64,000 nt of DNA from Myxococcales bacterium (GTDB lineage: Bacteria; Myxococcota_A; Polyangia; Nannocystales; Nannocystaceae). Shown one piece after another: positions 1 to 7,301 of the stretch. Made by a program: the position numbers and the translations under genes. Below the pieces are notes generated by a model. It had not been told where the DNA came from. It was given only the letters and a program-made list of their open reading frames with translations, and did not search any database. The first letter of the stretch is position 1. The number at the start of each line of letters is the position of its first letter. The DNA is taken from contig JACKDU010000009.1 in assembly GCA_020633335.1 (NCBI GenBank), forward strand, positions 124,001 through 188,000. Direction: 5' to 3'.

Positions 1-2
1 CC

Positions 3-392
3 GAGGAGGCGCGGCGGGCCCGCGGGGAGCCGCCGCCGAGCTGCGATCCCAAGACCGCGCGCGACGGCGAGCTGGCGATGTGCCCCTGGATGCGGGCGGC
101 CCGCGACGCCTTCCGCGAGGTCCTGGAGCGCGACCCCGCGGGCCGCCACACCGAGGACGCCGCCTACGCCCAGCTCGCGCTCACCCTGCAGATGGCCGCC
201 TACGGCGAGCGCGAGCGGATCTACGAGTGCCGGACGAACAAGAACGGCGAGTGCGTCGTCCGCGGGACCTGGCGCTCACCCTGCAGCGATCGGAGCGGCT
301 CGTGCGTCGCGCCGACCCTCGATCCCGAGCGCTGGCCCTCGGTCAGCTTCGGCGGCTACGGGTCGCGCTGGCCGCCCTGGCGGACGCCTTGA
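3..392 (+). CDS. C-terminal fragment of a TPR-like protein (5' end outside window)
   Basis: The reading frame is open from the first bases of the window and closes with TGA at 390-392, so only the last 129 codons are visible. The stretch RDAFREVLERDP followed by AYAQLALTLQ resembles a helix pair of a tetratricopeptide repeat. The last 50 residues are Cys-, Trp- and Pro-rich and match nothing I recognise; a frameshift in this tail cannot be excluded. The downstream neighbour is convergent. Function unknown. Confidence 0.5.
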   Translation, partial: EEARRARGEPPPSCDPKTARDGELAMCPWMRAARDAFREVLERDPAGRHTEDAAYAQLALTLQMAAYGERERIYECRTNKNGECVVRGTWRSPCSDRSGSCVAPTLDPERWPSVSFGGYGSRWPPWRTP

Positions 393-437
393 TCGAACAA
401 TGTCCTTTTGGACAGGTTCATGTGGCGAAGCCCGGGA

Positions 438-1988
438 TCAGCGGGCCGCCTTGTCCTTGCCCGGGAGCGGGATCTTGGCCTCGCGCGCGTGCTGCTTGAC
501 GAGCTTGGGGATCGGCGCGTGGGCGAGGCGCCCGCGGATCAGCGCCTCGACGCGCGGGGTGTCGCCGCGCTCCTTCAAGATCAGGTAGATCGACTCGTAG
601 CGCTCGTCGTCCGCCGGGGCGGCGGCGGCGAGGGCGACCAGGTGCTCGCGGATCGCCTCGTCCTGGGCCGGCGTGATCGTGGGCGTGTTGTACTTGAAGA
701 AGCGGATCACCTCGAGGAGGGCCTCCGCGAGGCCGTGGGGCTCGGCGGCCGGGCGGGCCGCGAGCTCGGTGAGGGCGTGCACGCAGAGGGCGACCGTGCG
801 ATCCGCCCCGAGCGCGCGGACGAGCTGATCGAGGCGCTCCTTCTCCTCGTAGTAGGCGTCGGAGTAGGTCTCGACGCCGGCCACGCTCCGCCAGTAGGTG
901 ACCGGATCGAAGCTTGCGGCGAGGGTCGCCGGGTCGAGCTGGAGGTCGCCGAGGAGGAGGCTCGCGGGGTCGTCGAGGTCGATCGACGCGGGCCGCTCGC
1001 CGTCGAGGAAGTTGGCGCGCCGCTGCTCGATCGCGCCGCCGTGGGCGGCGAGGAGGCGGATGTACTCGGTCAGGGTCAGCTCGCGGGCCGCGCCGTACTC
1101 GAGCTCCTTGTTCTGGTAGGTGTAGAGGAGGCGGTAGGTGTCGCGGCGGACGAAGATCGCGGCGTCGCCGTCGAAGCGGTCGAAGGGGCGGAGGCGGGCG
1201 TAGGCGTCGACCAGCGGGACCTCGACGCCGTCGATCGTCAGGGTCGCGCCCTGGTCGCAGTACTCGCGGACGCCGGCGACGACCTCGTCCCACGCCCGGT
1301 TCTTGCCGATCACGGAGGCGAGCGGGGCGATCTCGATGCGGCCGGCGACCTCGTAGCCGAGCTCGTGGATCGGCCGCGGGCGGCCGCGCTTGCGCAGCGA
1401 GGAGAAGGGCTTGCCGCCCAGCGCGTCCTGATCGCGCTTCGAGTGGCGGTGGCGCCAGCGGACCTGGACGCCGTCGCAGGCACCGTAGAAGGCCTGCCAC
1501 TCCGCCGGGAGGCCGTCGGCGCTGGCGCCCGAGGGCGGGCGGACGACCAGGCTCTCCATCAAGATGTCCTTGTGGGCAGCCAGGCGATCGAGGCCGGCGA
1601 GGAGCTCGGCGAGGAGCGAGGCGCCGGCCGACGCCGTCGTCTCGGCGGCGGCCGCCTCGGCAGGCTTCGTCTTCGCGGGCTTGGCGGGCTTCGCGGGCTT
1701 GGCAGCGGCGGTCTTCGCCGGCTTCGTCGCCTTCGCCGCGGCGGGCTTGGCAGCGGCCGTCTTCGCGGTCTTGGCGGGCTTCGCGTCGACCTCGACGTAG
1801 CCCTTGGCCGTCATCTTCTTGATCAGCGTGGCGACCCGGGCCTTGGCCGCCTTCTCGCTCGCGTGATCCGACGCGTGACGCTGGCCCCGGGTGCCGATCT
1901 TGCCGACGGTCGAGACGACCTGGTTGCCCTGGACCTCGACCTTCCAGAAGAGTCGGTCCGTGCCGTCATCGAGCTCAAATCGCCGCAT
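438..1988 (-). CDS. WGR-domain protein with a SUKH (SMI1/KNR4)-like middle region
   Basis: The 516-residue product starts with a WGR-type domain (about 1-68) in which the usual WGxIGxxG core reads VGKIGTRG. A Lys/Ala/Pro-rich linker follows (69-120). Residues about 130-300 contain LPAEWQAFYGACDGV, resembling the SMI1/KNR4 (SUKH) pattern. The last 200 residues look helical and have no clear match. WGR domains occur in PARPs and in bacterial proteins thought to bind nucleic acid; SUKH domains often act as immunity proteins against toxins. The ATG at 1988 is chosen because WGR homology begins there and GGGGAG lies 10 bases upstream; the frame stays open to 2105 with no homology. Exact role unknown. 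Confidence 0.75.
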   Translation of the reverse strand: MRRFELDDGTDRLFWKVEVQGNQVVSTVGKIGTRGQRHASDHASEKAAKARVATLIKKMTAKGYVEVDAKPAKTAKTAAAKPAAAKATKPAKTAAAKPAKPAKPAKTKPAEAAAAETTASAGASLLAELLAGLDRLAAHKDILMESLVVRPPSGASADGLPAEWQAFYGACDGVQVRWRHRHSKRDQDALGGKPFSSLRKRGRPRPIHELGYEVAGRIEIAPLASVIGKNRAWDEVVAGVREYCDQGATLTIDGVEVPLVDAYARLRPFDRFDGDAAIFVRRDTYRLLYTYQNKELEYGAARELTLTEYIRLLAAHGGAIEQRRANFLDGERPASIDLDDPASLLLGDLQLDPATLAASFDPVTYWRSVAGVETYSDAYYEEKERLDQLVRALGADRTVALCVHALTELAARPAAEPHGLAEALLEVIRFFKYNTPTITPAQDEAIREHLVALAAAAPADDERYESIYLILKERGDTPRVEALIRGRLAHAPIPKLVKQHAREAKIPLPGKDKAAR

Positions 1989-2304
1989 AGCTCCGCGTCT
2001 CCCCGTCCTGCGCGCAGGCGCGCGGGGTCCTTTGCCAGCCGCCGGGCGCGACGTCAAGGGTCGCGTCTCGGCGCTCCTGGGCACCGTCGCGGCCCTGCGC
2101 GCCACGAGTCGGTGTGCGACGGGGTGAGACTCCGAGCTCCCTCGTGCTTCGTGAGGTCGAGGGCGGGTGCCGGGCCCGCGGGCCCGCGCGAGGCGTGCTC
2201 ACGCCGACGTCGCGGGCCGCTCGCGAATATGACGATTGTCGAAAAAAATCCTTGACCGGGTGCCTGATATCTATACACTCGCCAAGATTCAGATGAGGTA
2301 AGCC
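1989..2304. other. Gene-free region between divergent genes
   Basis: About 316 bases separate the start of the WGR gene from the small ORF on the other strand. The last 80 bases are clearly more AT-rich than the surroundings, with a run of seven A at about 2242-2248, and carry the promoter listed separately. Open frames in the GC-rich part show no recognisable protein. Confidence 0.5.
2252..2279 (+). promoter_or_regulatory. Sigma-70-like promoter
   Basis: TTGACC at 2252-2257 and TACACT at 2274-2279 are separated by 16 bases; an overlapping TATACA at 2272-2277 gives a less favourable 14-base spacing. The AT-rich context just upstream stands out in this GC-rich window. The promoter would drive the small ORF at 2305 and possibly the HNH operon beyond it. 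Confidence 0.45.
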
Positions 2305-2460
2305 ATGCTCCCCGTCCTCGACATCCATTATCGCGCCTCGCTCCCGATCGCCGCCGGCCCCAATTGGCCGTGTGCCGCGAAGCTCGGGGACGCCGCGATG
2401 ACGTCGGGACGCAAAGAGCGGCTCCAGACCTCCCCAGGCGGCTTTCTGAGCCGCGAATAG
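2305..2460 (+). CDS. Possible 51-residue protein
   Basis: ATG at 2305 lies six bases after GAGG (2295-2298) and 25 bases after a promoter-like -10 element; TAG ends the frame at 2458-2460. The product (starting MLPVLDIHYRAS) has no transmembrane segment, no signal peptide and no match that I recognise. Support is the promoter and ribosome site, not homology. It could instead be an untranslated leader of the downstream genes. Confidence 0.35.
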   Translation: MLPVLDIHYRASLPIAAGPNWPCAAKLGDAAMTSGRKERLQTSPGGFLSRE

Positions 2461-2805
2461 GCGGTCACCCGGGCCCGCGCGACGCCCCCGACGTCGGCGA
2501 CCCGCGGGGCCGCCGGCCGCCGAGGTCCTGCGCGCGGGCGCGCGTCGAGGTGATGGTGTCGCCATTTTGCGAGCGCCGACTATGTCGATAGTCGGCGCCC
2601 GCCGAATGGCCACACCCTGAGCCCTGCGCCGCGGCTCCGGCCCCCTCGCCAGCGGCGAGGGGCCGGGCCCCCGGGCCCCTCCCCGACGGACCCCTGACGA
2701 GCCACGAGCGCGTCACCGACCCGCCCGCGCGCCGACCTGCGCCCTCATCAAAGATGACCAAAAAACCATGTCCTTAAGACCATAAACGACAAGAGGAGAA
2801 CGACC
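2461..2805. other. Gene-free region ahead of the HNH operon
   Basis: About 345 bases without a convincing gene. It contains a large imperfect hairpin (2555-2616, listed separately). The final 60 bases are AT-rich and carry GAGGAG at about 2794-2799, the ribosome site for the ORF at 2806. I do not see a clear -35/-10 pair here. Confidence 0.5.
2555..2616. repeat. Large two-part inverted repeat (hairpin)
   Basis: The inner stem is a perfect 10-bp palindrome, GCGCCGACTA (2573-2582) with TAGTCGGCGC (2589-2598), around a six-base loop. An outer stem pairs 2555-2566 with 2605-2616 with one mismatch. The two stems are separated by symmetrical six-base internal loops. No T tract follows on either strand, so it is not a typical rho-independent terminator. 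It may be an operator, a structured leader or a transposon remnant. Confidence 0.6.
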
Positions 2806-3057
2806 ATGCGCACCATCCACACCGACCTCAGCCTCCGCACCCACGACAACCGGATCCGCCTGCCGATCCGCCCGACCATCTCCCTGCGGATCCGCGAGGG
2901 CGACCGCGTGCGCCTCAGCGACGGCCAGATGGAGGTCGAGGCGATGGTCGAGCTCCGCCTCGGCGCGCCGCTGGCCCGCCCGGACTGGGCGACCCTGATC
3001 TACGCGGACGACGACCTCGACGGCGACGAGCCGGACGAGGACCGCGCCCGCGGCTGA
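2806..3057 (+). CDS. Hypothetical 83-residue protein
   Basis: ATG at 2806 is preceded by GAGGAG with good spacing. The product is rich in Arg, Asp and beta-branched residues (for example NRIRLPIRPTISLRIREGD) and ends in an acidic tail, DDDLDGDEPDEDRARG. I do not recognise a family; the pattern suggests a small soluble beta-strand protein. It lies 86 bases upstream of the HNH endonuclease on the same strand and is probably cotranscribed with it. Confidence 0.55.
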   Translation: MRTIHTDLSLRTHDNRIRLPIRPTISLRIREGDRVRLSDGQMEVEAMVELRLGAPLARPDWATLIYADDDLDGDEPDEDRARG

Positions 3058-3069
3058 TCCCAGGAGCGA

Positions 3070-3099
3070 ATGAACCGATACCACCACCACCAGCCCTGA
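3070..3099 (+). other. Possible 9-residue leader peptide
   Basis: AGGAG at 3062-3066 is followed four bases later by ATG (3070) and a nine-codon frame, MNRYHHHQP, ending in TGA at 3097-3099. Three consecutive His codons followed directly by a GC-rich hairpin recall an attenuation leader. The arrangement may be chance: the next gene is an endonuclease, not a histidine biosynthesis gene. Confidence 0.25.
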
Positions 3100-3122
3100 G
3101 GGGGCCGCGCGGCGGCCCCCTC
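3098..3122 (+). terminator. GC-rich hairpin between the 83-residue ORF and the HNH gene
   Basis: GAGGGGGCCGC (3098-3108) pairs perfectly with GCGGCCCCCTC (3112-3122) around a GCG loop, giving an 11-bp stem. No T tract follows, so it may pause or attenuate transcription rather than end it. It overlaps the stop codon of the 9-codon frame. Confidence 0.45.
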
Positions 3123-3143
3123 CCCAGAGAGAGGAGGCGCGCC

Positions 3144-3560
3144 ATGCGAGCGGCCCTGAAGAACGAGTACGACACCCTCCAAGCTCACCGGGAGCGGGAC
3201 CCGGCCTTCTACCTGGCGCGTCGTGCGAAGCGCCGGGAGCTGCGCCGGGGGACGGTCGAGGCCCGCCTCGCCCGCTTCCGGGAGATCACCGCCCACCGGC
3301 CGCTGACGGTCGCGGAGCTCCTCCGCGGCCGCCTCGACCCGGCGCACGTCAGCGAGTTCCACTTCTACGAGTGGAACGTCCGGCCGCTCTGCGCCTACTG
3401 TGGGCTCCGCCTCGGCCGCGGCCAGGTCACCCGTGACCACGTCATCCCGCGGGCGCGCGGCGGCCCGAACACCGCCGACAACCTGGTGCCGAGCTGCGCC
3501 GCCTGCAACCAGCGCAAGGGGTGCAAGCCCCTCCTGCGCTTCCTGCTCGAGCGCAATTGA
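3144..3560 (+). CDS. HNH endonuclease
   Basis: The 138-residue product carries a C-terminal HNH nuclease domain. A zinc-binding CAYC (83-86) pairs with CAAC (118-121), the catalytic segment is DHVIPRARGG (98-107), and NLVPSCAACNQRKG follows as in typical HNH/McrA-like nucleases. The N-terminal 75 residues are basic and helical and may bind DNA. AGAGAGAGG just upstream of ATG 3144 fits a ribosome site. The enzyme should nick or cut DNA, but target and purpose (defence, repair or mobility) are not shown by the sequence. No integrase or intron is nearby. Confidence 0.9.
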   Translation: MRAALKNEYDTLQAHRERDPAFYLARRAKRRELRRGTVEARLARFREITAHRPLTVAELLRGRLDPAHVSEFHFYEWNVRPLCAYCGLRLGRGQVTRDHVIPRARGGPNTADNLVPSCAACNQRKGCKPLLRFLLERN

Positions 3561-3570
3561 GCGGGACGTG

Positions 3571-3616
3571 GCGACCCCGGCGTGGCCGCTCGACGGAGCG
3601 GGCGCGCCGGGGTCGC
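3571..3616 (+). terminator. Nested hairpin after the HNH gene
   Basis: GCGACCCCGGCG (3571-3582) pairs with CGCCGGGGTCGC (3605-3616), and an inner CCGCTC (3586-3591) pairs with GAGCGG (3596-3601). It starts 10 bases after the HNH stop codon. No T tract follows, so termination is inferred from position and stem strength. Confidence 0.5.
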
Positions 3617-3680
3617 GGCGTCGGAGCGCCGCGAATTCGCCGCGTCGCTGCGTCGCGCGTCGGCGCCGACGAGCACCCCC

Positions 3681-3735
3681 GCGCGCCGAGCCGTGTCGTC
3701 GTCGCGCGCCGAGCCGCGTCGTCGTCGCGCGCCGA
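3681..3735. repeat. 23-bp tandem repeat, about 2.4 copies
   Basis: Units at 3681-3703 and 3704-3726 differ at one base, and a third partial unit begins at 3727. Each begins GCGCGCCGAGCC. It lies in the intergenic region just before the secreted-protein gene at 3765. Confidence 0.6.
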
Positions 3736-3764
3736 CGATCCTGGTTCTGTGGCATAGAGGTCTC

Positions 3765-4352
3765 ATGCGCCCCGTGCCCTCGCGTCGTCCGCTCGCTGCT
3801 GGCCTCGGTCTCTCGCTCGTCGCCGGCCTCGGCCTCGCGCTCGTGGCGATCGAGGCCCGCGCCGACCTCCTCCCCGAGGGCTACAAGGGGGTGAAGCTCT
3901 CGATCAAGGTCGACGCCGAGGTCCCGACCGGCAAGTCCCTCGTCCTCGCCAACACCTTCCGCGGCGCGGATCTCCTCGAGGCCGGGAAAGTGAGCGAGGT
4001 CGAGTGGCACCCGCTCGGCGGCGACATGCGCCTCTACCTCCTCGCCGCCGACGCGGCCGCGAAGATCGGGCCGCTCCGCGAGGGCCTGGAGCGCGACCCG
4101 ATCAAGGCGATCGTCGCCGCGGGGATCGGCTGCGGCGACGCCTTCCCCGGGGTGCGGGTGATCCCCGAGAGCTCGCCAGCGGTCGAGGTCCGCTGGACCT
4201 ACCGCGTGAGCGTCGACGGCGACGCCTGCAAGGCCGAGCAGGTGTCGATGGCCTACCTCGACGCGGGCGGGGCGTCGGTCGTGGGGCCGAACGGCGAGCC
4301 GGCGGTCGACGAGGCGCCGACCCCCGCGCCTGCGACTCCTGCCGGCGGTTGA
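3765..4352 (+). CDS. Secreted protein; MYXO-CTERM-like tail displaced by a frameshift
   Basis: The frame starts with ATG 3765 (AGAGG upstream) and a signal peptide with a hydrophobic LGLSLVAGLGLALVA core. The mature part has about 150 residues, including GCGDAFPG and a Cys near DGDACKAEQ, and no family I recognise. It ends in a Pro/Ala/Thr linker, PTPAPATPAGG, then TGA. Immediately downstream in the +1 frame lies a MYXO-CTERM-like tail (next entry). Removing one T at about 4349-4350 fuses both into a 258-residue protein. MYXO-CTERM tails direct anchoring of secreted myxobacterial proteins, so the intact gene would encode a surface protein. Confidence 0.75.
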   Translation: MRPVPSRRPLAAGLGLSLVAGLGLALVAIEARADLLPEGYKGVKLSIKVDAEVPTGKSLVLANTFRGADLLEAGKVSEVEWHPLGGDMRLYLLAADAAAKIGPLREGLERDPIKAIVAAGIGCGDAFPGVRVIPESSPAVEVRWTYRVSVDGDACKAEQVSMAYLDAGGASVVGPNGEPAVDEAPTPAPATPAGG

Positions 4353-4542
4353 GCCCAGCCGAGCGGCGCCGGTGGCAGCCGAGCGCTGGCTGCGGCTGTG
4401 CCTGCCGGCGGCGACGGCGGAGCGCAGCGGCGGTTGCGGCTGCACCAGCGCGGCTGGCGAAGGATCGGCCGGCGGCCTCCTCGGGCTCGGGCTCGGGCTC
4501 GGGCTCGTGCTCGTCGCGCGTCGCCGTCGCCGTCGTCGCTGA
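4353..4542 (+). pseudogene. Out-of-frame MYXO-CTERM-like anchor of the preceding gene
   Basis: In the frame ending at TGA 4540-4542 the translation from 4426 reads SGGCGCTSAAGEG, then a Gly/Leu hydrophobic segment (GLLGLGLGLGLVLVA), then six Arg and a stop. Cys motif, transmembrane stretch and Arg cluster are the three parts of a MYXO-CTERM signal. There is no start codon or ribosome site of its own. It is displaced by one base from the gene ending at 4352. Confidence 0.75.
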
Positions 4543-4601
4543 GCGGCGGCGCGCTGGCGCCCGTCCCCGAGGCCGGGATTCCGCGCTACTATCGGCGCCC
4601 C

Positions 4602-5555
4602 ATGCTCCGCGCTCGCTCCTCAAGGCTCCTCCCGCTGGTCACCCTCCTCTCCACGACGCTCGCCCTCGCCTGCGGCAAGGGCGAGGAGAAGCCGGCCGAG
4701 AAGGCCGAGGAGGCCAAGACCGACGAGGCCAAGACCGACGAGGTCAAGCGCGACCCCGACACCAGCCTCGACAAGGTGGCGACCGCGACCGACCTCTCGG
4801 GCCCGGTGCCGCCGGAGACCAGCATGGTCTTCTTCACGATCGACGGCGCGCTGATCCCGGTCGGCTGCTTCAACAAGGACAAGAACAAGCTCGGCGCCGG
4901 CAAGGAGTGCCTCGCGCTCGCCCCCGAGGGCGCCAGCGTCTACCTCAAGTCGGCCTACTCCGATCAGCTCGACACGATCGGCGCGCCGAAGAACGCGCTC
5001 TGCGAGCCCGGCGTCGAGAAGCCGACCAGCCTCTCGACCCCGGCGACCGACAGCGGCGCCGCCTTCGACTGGGCGGCGAGCCCGAAGTCGGCGGGCCGGG
5101 GCGTCGTGTCGATCCCCGCCGAGAGCTGGGACGACGCGCTGATCAAGTTCAGCGACGACGAGAAGAAGGCGGTCAAGGAGGCGATCGCCAAGATCAACGG
5201 GGCGACCGCCGATCAGGAGACCAACATGCACCAGGCCGCGAGCCTCGACCTCGACGGCGACGGCAAGGACGAGCGGGTCTTCTCGGCCTACGTCGTCAAC
5301 CCGCGGGACACCGCGCGCTACCTCTTCAGCGGGGTCTTCGTCGCCCCGGGCGGCGACGTCTCGGGCCTCCTCCTGGTCGAGAAGACCAAGACCAACTCCG
5401 AGATCTTCAAGCTCCGCGCGGCCGCCGATCTCAACGGCGACGGCCGCCGCGAGCTCTGGATCAACGCGGCCTTCGACGAGGGCGGCGGCGACCGGATGTA
5501 CCAGTGGAAGGGCAGCGCCTTCGAGCCGCTCGGCAAGTGGACCTGCGGGATGTGA
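4602..5555 (+). CDS. Lipoprotein with VCBS/EF-hand-like DxDGDG repeats
   Basis: The 317-residue product has a type II signal peptide with lipobox LALAC and an acidic/Lys linker (KTDEAKTDEVK). Two segments, DLDGDGKDE and DLNGDGRRE, match the calcium-binding loop pattern of FG-GAP/VCBS repeats. The remainder is unrecognised. It is probably anchored in the envelope and facing the periplasm or surface. A strong hairpin follows the stop codon, suggesting a monocistronic unit. Confidence 0.75.
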   Translation: MLRARSSRLLPLVTLLSTTLALACGKGEEKPAEKAEEAKTDEAKTDEVKRDPDTSLDKVATATDLSGPVPPETSMVFFTIDGALIPVGCFNKDKNKLGAGKECLALAPEGASVYLKSAYSDQLDTIGAPKNALCEPGVEKPTSLSTPATDSGAAFDWAASPKSAGRGVVSIPAESWDDALIKFSDDEKKAVKEAIAKINGATADQETNMHQAASLDLDGDGKDERVFSAYVVNPRDTARYLFSGVFVAPGGDVSGLLLVEKTKTNSEIFKLRAAADLNGDGRRELWINAAFDEGGGDRMYQWKGSAFEPLGKWTCGM

Positions 5556-5573
5556 GCCCGCCCCCGGGATGAG

Positions 5574-5615
5574 CGCGAGGGACCCGCGGCGCGCGTGCGC
5601 ACCGCGGGTCTCGCG
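5574..5615. terminator. Terminator hairpin between convergent genes
   Basis: CGCGA (5574-5578) and GACCCGCGG (5581-5589) pair with CCGCGGGTC (5602-5610) and TCGCG (5611-5615), a 14-bp stem with a two-base bulge. TTCTT follows on the + strand. It sits between the + gene ending at 5555 and the - gene ending at 5637 and could serve both. Confidence 0.55.
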
Positions 5616-5636
5616 TTCTTCGCGGCGAGGGCGGCC

Positions 5637-6251
5637 TCAGCCGCCGCGGTGGAGGTCGAGGTCGAGGGCGAAGAGGCGATCGCCGACCGTGAAGAGGAGG
5701 CGCTCGGGCGCCTGATCGAGGCCGCCGAGCACCGACTCGGCGCGGAGGTGGAGGCGCTGGCGGGGCTCGCCGCGGCCGCGGCTGCGGACCTCGAGGAGGT
5801 GCTCGACCTCGATCGTCTTGCCGCTCGCGCGCGGCGTCAGGTCGAGGTCGACGCGGACCTCGAGCTCGCCGTCGTCCAGGCGCACGGTCTGGCCGATCGC
5901 CGCCGGCACGCCGAGCATCGTCGCGACCACCGGCTGGGCGAGGAGGCGGCCGGCGTCGGCCTCGTGGTTGACGGTCGCGGTGACGTCGTCCGGGCCCTCG
6001 AGGAGGCGCAGGCTCGCCCGGAGCTGGACCGCCTCCTCGGCGCCCATCGTCGCCCGGAGCTCGGCCGGCGGGGCGGCGGCGGGCGGCGGGGCGGCGGCCG
6101 GGACCTCGATCCGCCGGACCTCCGCCGGCGGCGCGAAGTCGACCGTCCGCGTCAGCACCAGGAGGGCAGCGGCCGCCAGCCCGAGGTAGGCGTGGCGGGC
6201 GACGAAGGCGCTTGCGCGCTGCAGGGCCGGCGATCGGGGGGCGTTCGGCAC
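5637..6251 (-). CDS. Single-pass membrane protein, unknown function
   Basis: The 204-residue product has one N-terminal transmembrane segment (YLGLAAAALLVL, about residues 22-35), a Pro/Ala-rich stretch (55-65), then about 140 residues that alternate charged and hydrophobic positions like a beta-rich periplasmic domain (for example VRLDDGELEVRVDLDL). I recognise no family. It is convergent with the lipoprotein gene at 4602 and divergent from the TerB/Coq4-like gene. Confidence 0.6.
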   Translation of the reverse strand: MPNAPRSPALQRASAFVARHAYLGLAAAALLVLTRTVDFAPPAEVRRIEVPAAAPPPAAAPPAELRATMGAEEAVQLRASLRLLEGPDDVTATVNHEADAGRLLAQPVVATMLGVPAAIGQTVRLDDGELEVRVDLDLTPRASGKTIEVEHLLEVRSRGRGEPRQRLHLRAESVLGGLDQAPERLLFTVGDRLFALDLDLHRGG

Positions 6252-6348
6252 CGGCGAAAACCTGGCATGGGCGGCCGCAGACGGGCAATTTTTCGGCGAT
6301 CGACGGGCGCGGACGCGCGCCGCGTGCGGACGGGCGGCGGGGCCCCAG

Positions 6349-7299
6349 GTGGTGTATCAAAGGGAGAGGTCCCTCTCCGTGTTCGAGGCCAAGCTCCCCG
6401 ACGACATCGGCGCGGCGATGCTCCGCGCCCTCAAGGCGCTGGCCCTGGCGGACGGCGACTTTGATCCCCGCGAGCGGCGCTTCCTCGAGGTCAACCACCG
6501 CCTCCTCGGGGCGGCGGGCGAGGCCGACGAGATCGTCCCGGCGACCCCCGCCGAGGTCGCGGCGATCGTCGTCGCCCCCGAGCAGCGCCGCGACCTCATG
6601 CAGCGCCTGGTGGTGATGAGCGCGCTCGACGAGGTGATCCACCCCGACGAGCTCCGCCTCCTCCGGGCCTTCGCGGCGGCGATGGAGGTCGACGAGCCGG
6701 CGATCGACGCGATGCAGCGCCTCGCCGAGGGGCGGCTGCGGATGGCCGCGGTCGACGTCGGCCGCCGCACGCGGCCGCCGCGGGCCCCGGGCGAGGGGAT
6801 CGGCGGCCTCTGGAAGCGGGCCAAGAACCTCCTCGGGGTCGCCGACGCGCGGATGGCCGAGCGCTACCACAACCTCGCCAACTACCCGCGCGAGAGCCTC
6901 GGCCGCCGCTTCTACGAGCACTGCATGGGCAACGGCTACCGCCTCCCCGGCGAGAAGGGCGGGACCCCGGAGGCGATGGTCTTCCACGACCTCGGCCACG
7001 TCCTCGCCGGCTACGAGACCGACCCCGCGGGCGAGGTCGAGATGGGGGGCTTTGAGGCCGGCTACATGGGCGACGACGGCTTCTCGGTGACCCTCCTGGT
7101 GCTCCTCCTCTTCCACCTCGGCGCCGAGGTGAGCCCGGGGGCGAGCTCGGCCCGCGGCGCCTTCGATCCCGAGCGCTACCTCAAGGCCTTCCGCCGCGGG
7201 CAGGCGATGAAGGTCGACCTCCGGCGCTGGGATCCCTGGCCCTTCATGGACCAGGAGCTCGACAAGGTGCGGGGCTACCTCGAGATCCCGGCGGCCTAG
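6349..7299 (+). CDS. TerB-like / Coq4-like fusion protein
   Basis: Residues about 15-125 resemble a TerB/tellurite-resistance helical domain (ADGDFDPRERRFLE and ALDEVIHPDELRLL). The C-terminal half resembles Coq4, a ubiquinone-biosynthesis protein: HDLGHVLAGYETDPAGE fits its HDxxHx11E zinc motif exactly. Family knowledge suggests a quinone- or lipid-related membrane-associated role, but no ubiquinone genes are adjacent. Start choice is uncertain: GTG 6349 opens the frame, but AAGGGAGAGG (6359-6368) favours GTG 6379, giving 306 residues. The C terminus lies three bases from the convergent broken gene. Confidence 0.7.
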   Translation: MVYQRERSLSVFEAKLPDDIGAAMLRALKALALADGDFDPRERRFLEVNHRLLGAAGEADEIVPATPAEVAAIVVAPEQRRDLMQRLVVMSALDEVIHPDELRLLRAFAAAMEVDEPAIDAMQRLAEGRLRMAAVDVGRRTRPPRAPGEGIGGLWKRAKNLLGVADARMAERYHNLANYPRESLGRRFYEHCMGNGYRLPGEKGGTPEAMVFHDLGHVLAGYETDPAGEVEMGGFEAGYMGDDGFSVTLLVLLLFHLGAEVSPGASSARGAFDPERYLKAFRRGQAMKVDLRRWDPWPFMDQELDKVRGYLEIPAA

Positions 7300-7301
7300 G
7301 C

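Noticed and set aside
408..2255. A 615-codon + strand frame antisense to the WGR gene
   Set aside because: Low-complexity Leu/Val/Ala/Gly translation and no ribosome site; the - strand product has recognisable domains.
3098..3122. Strong rho-independent terminator
   Set aside because: No T tract follows the stem; kept as attenuator-like hairpin only.
3144..3560. HNH gene as homing endonuclease or part of a defence island
   Set aside because: No intron, intein or partner defence genes adjacent; kept as an HNH endonuclease of unknown role.
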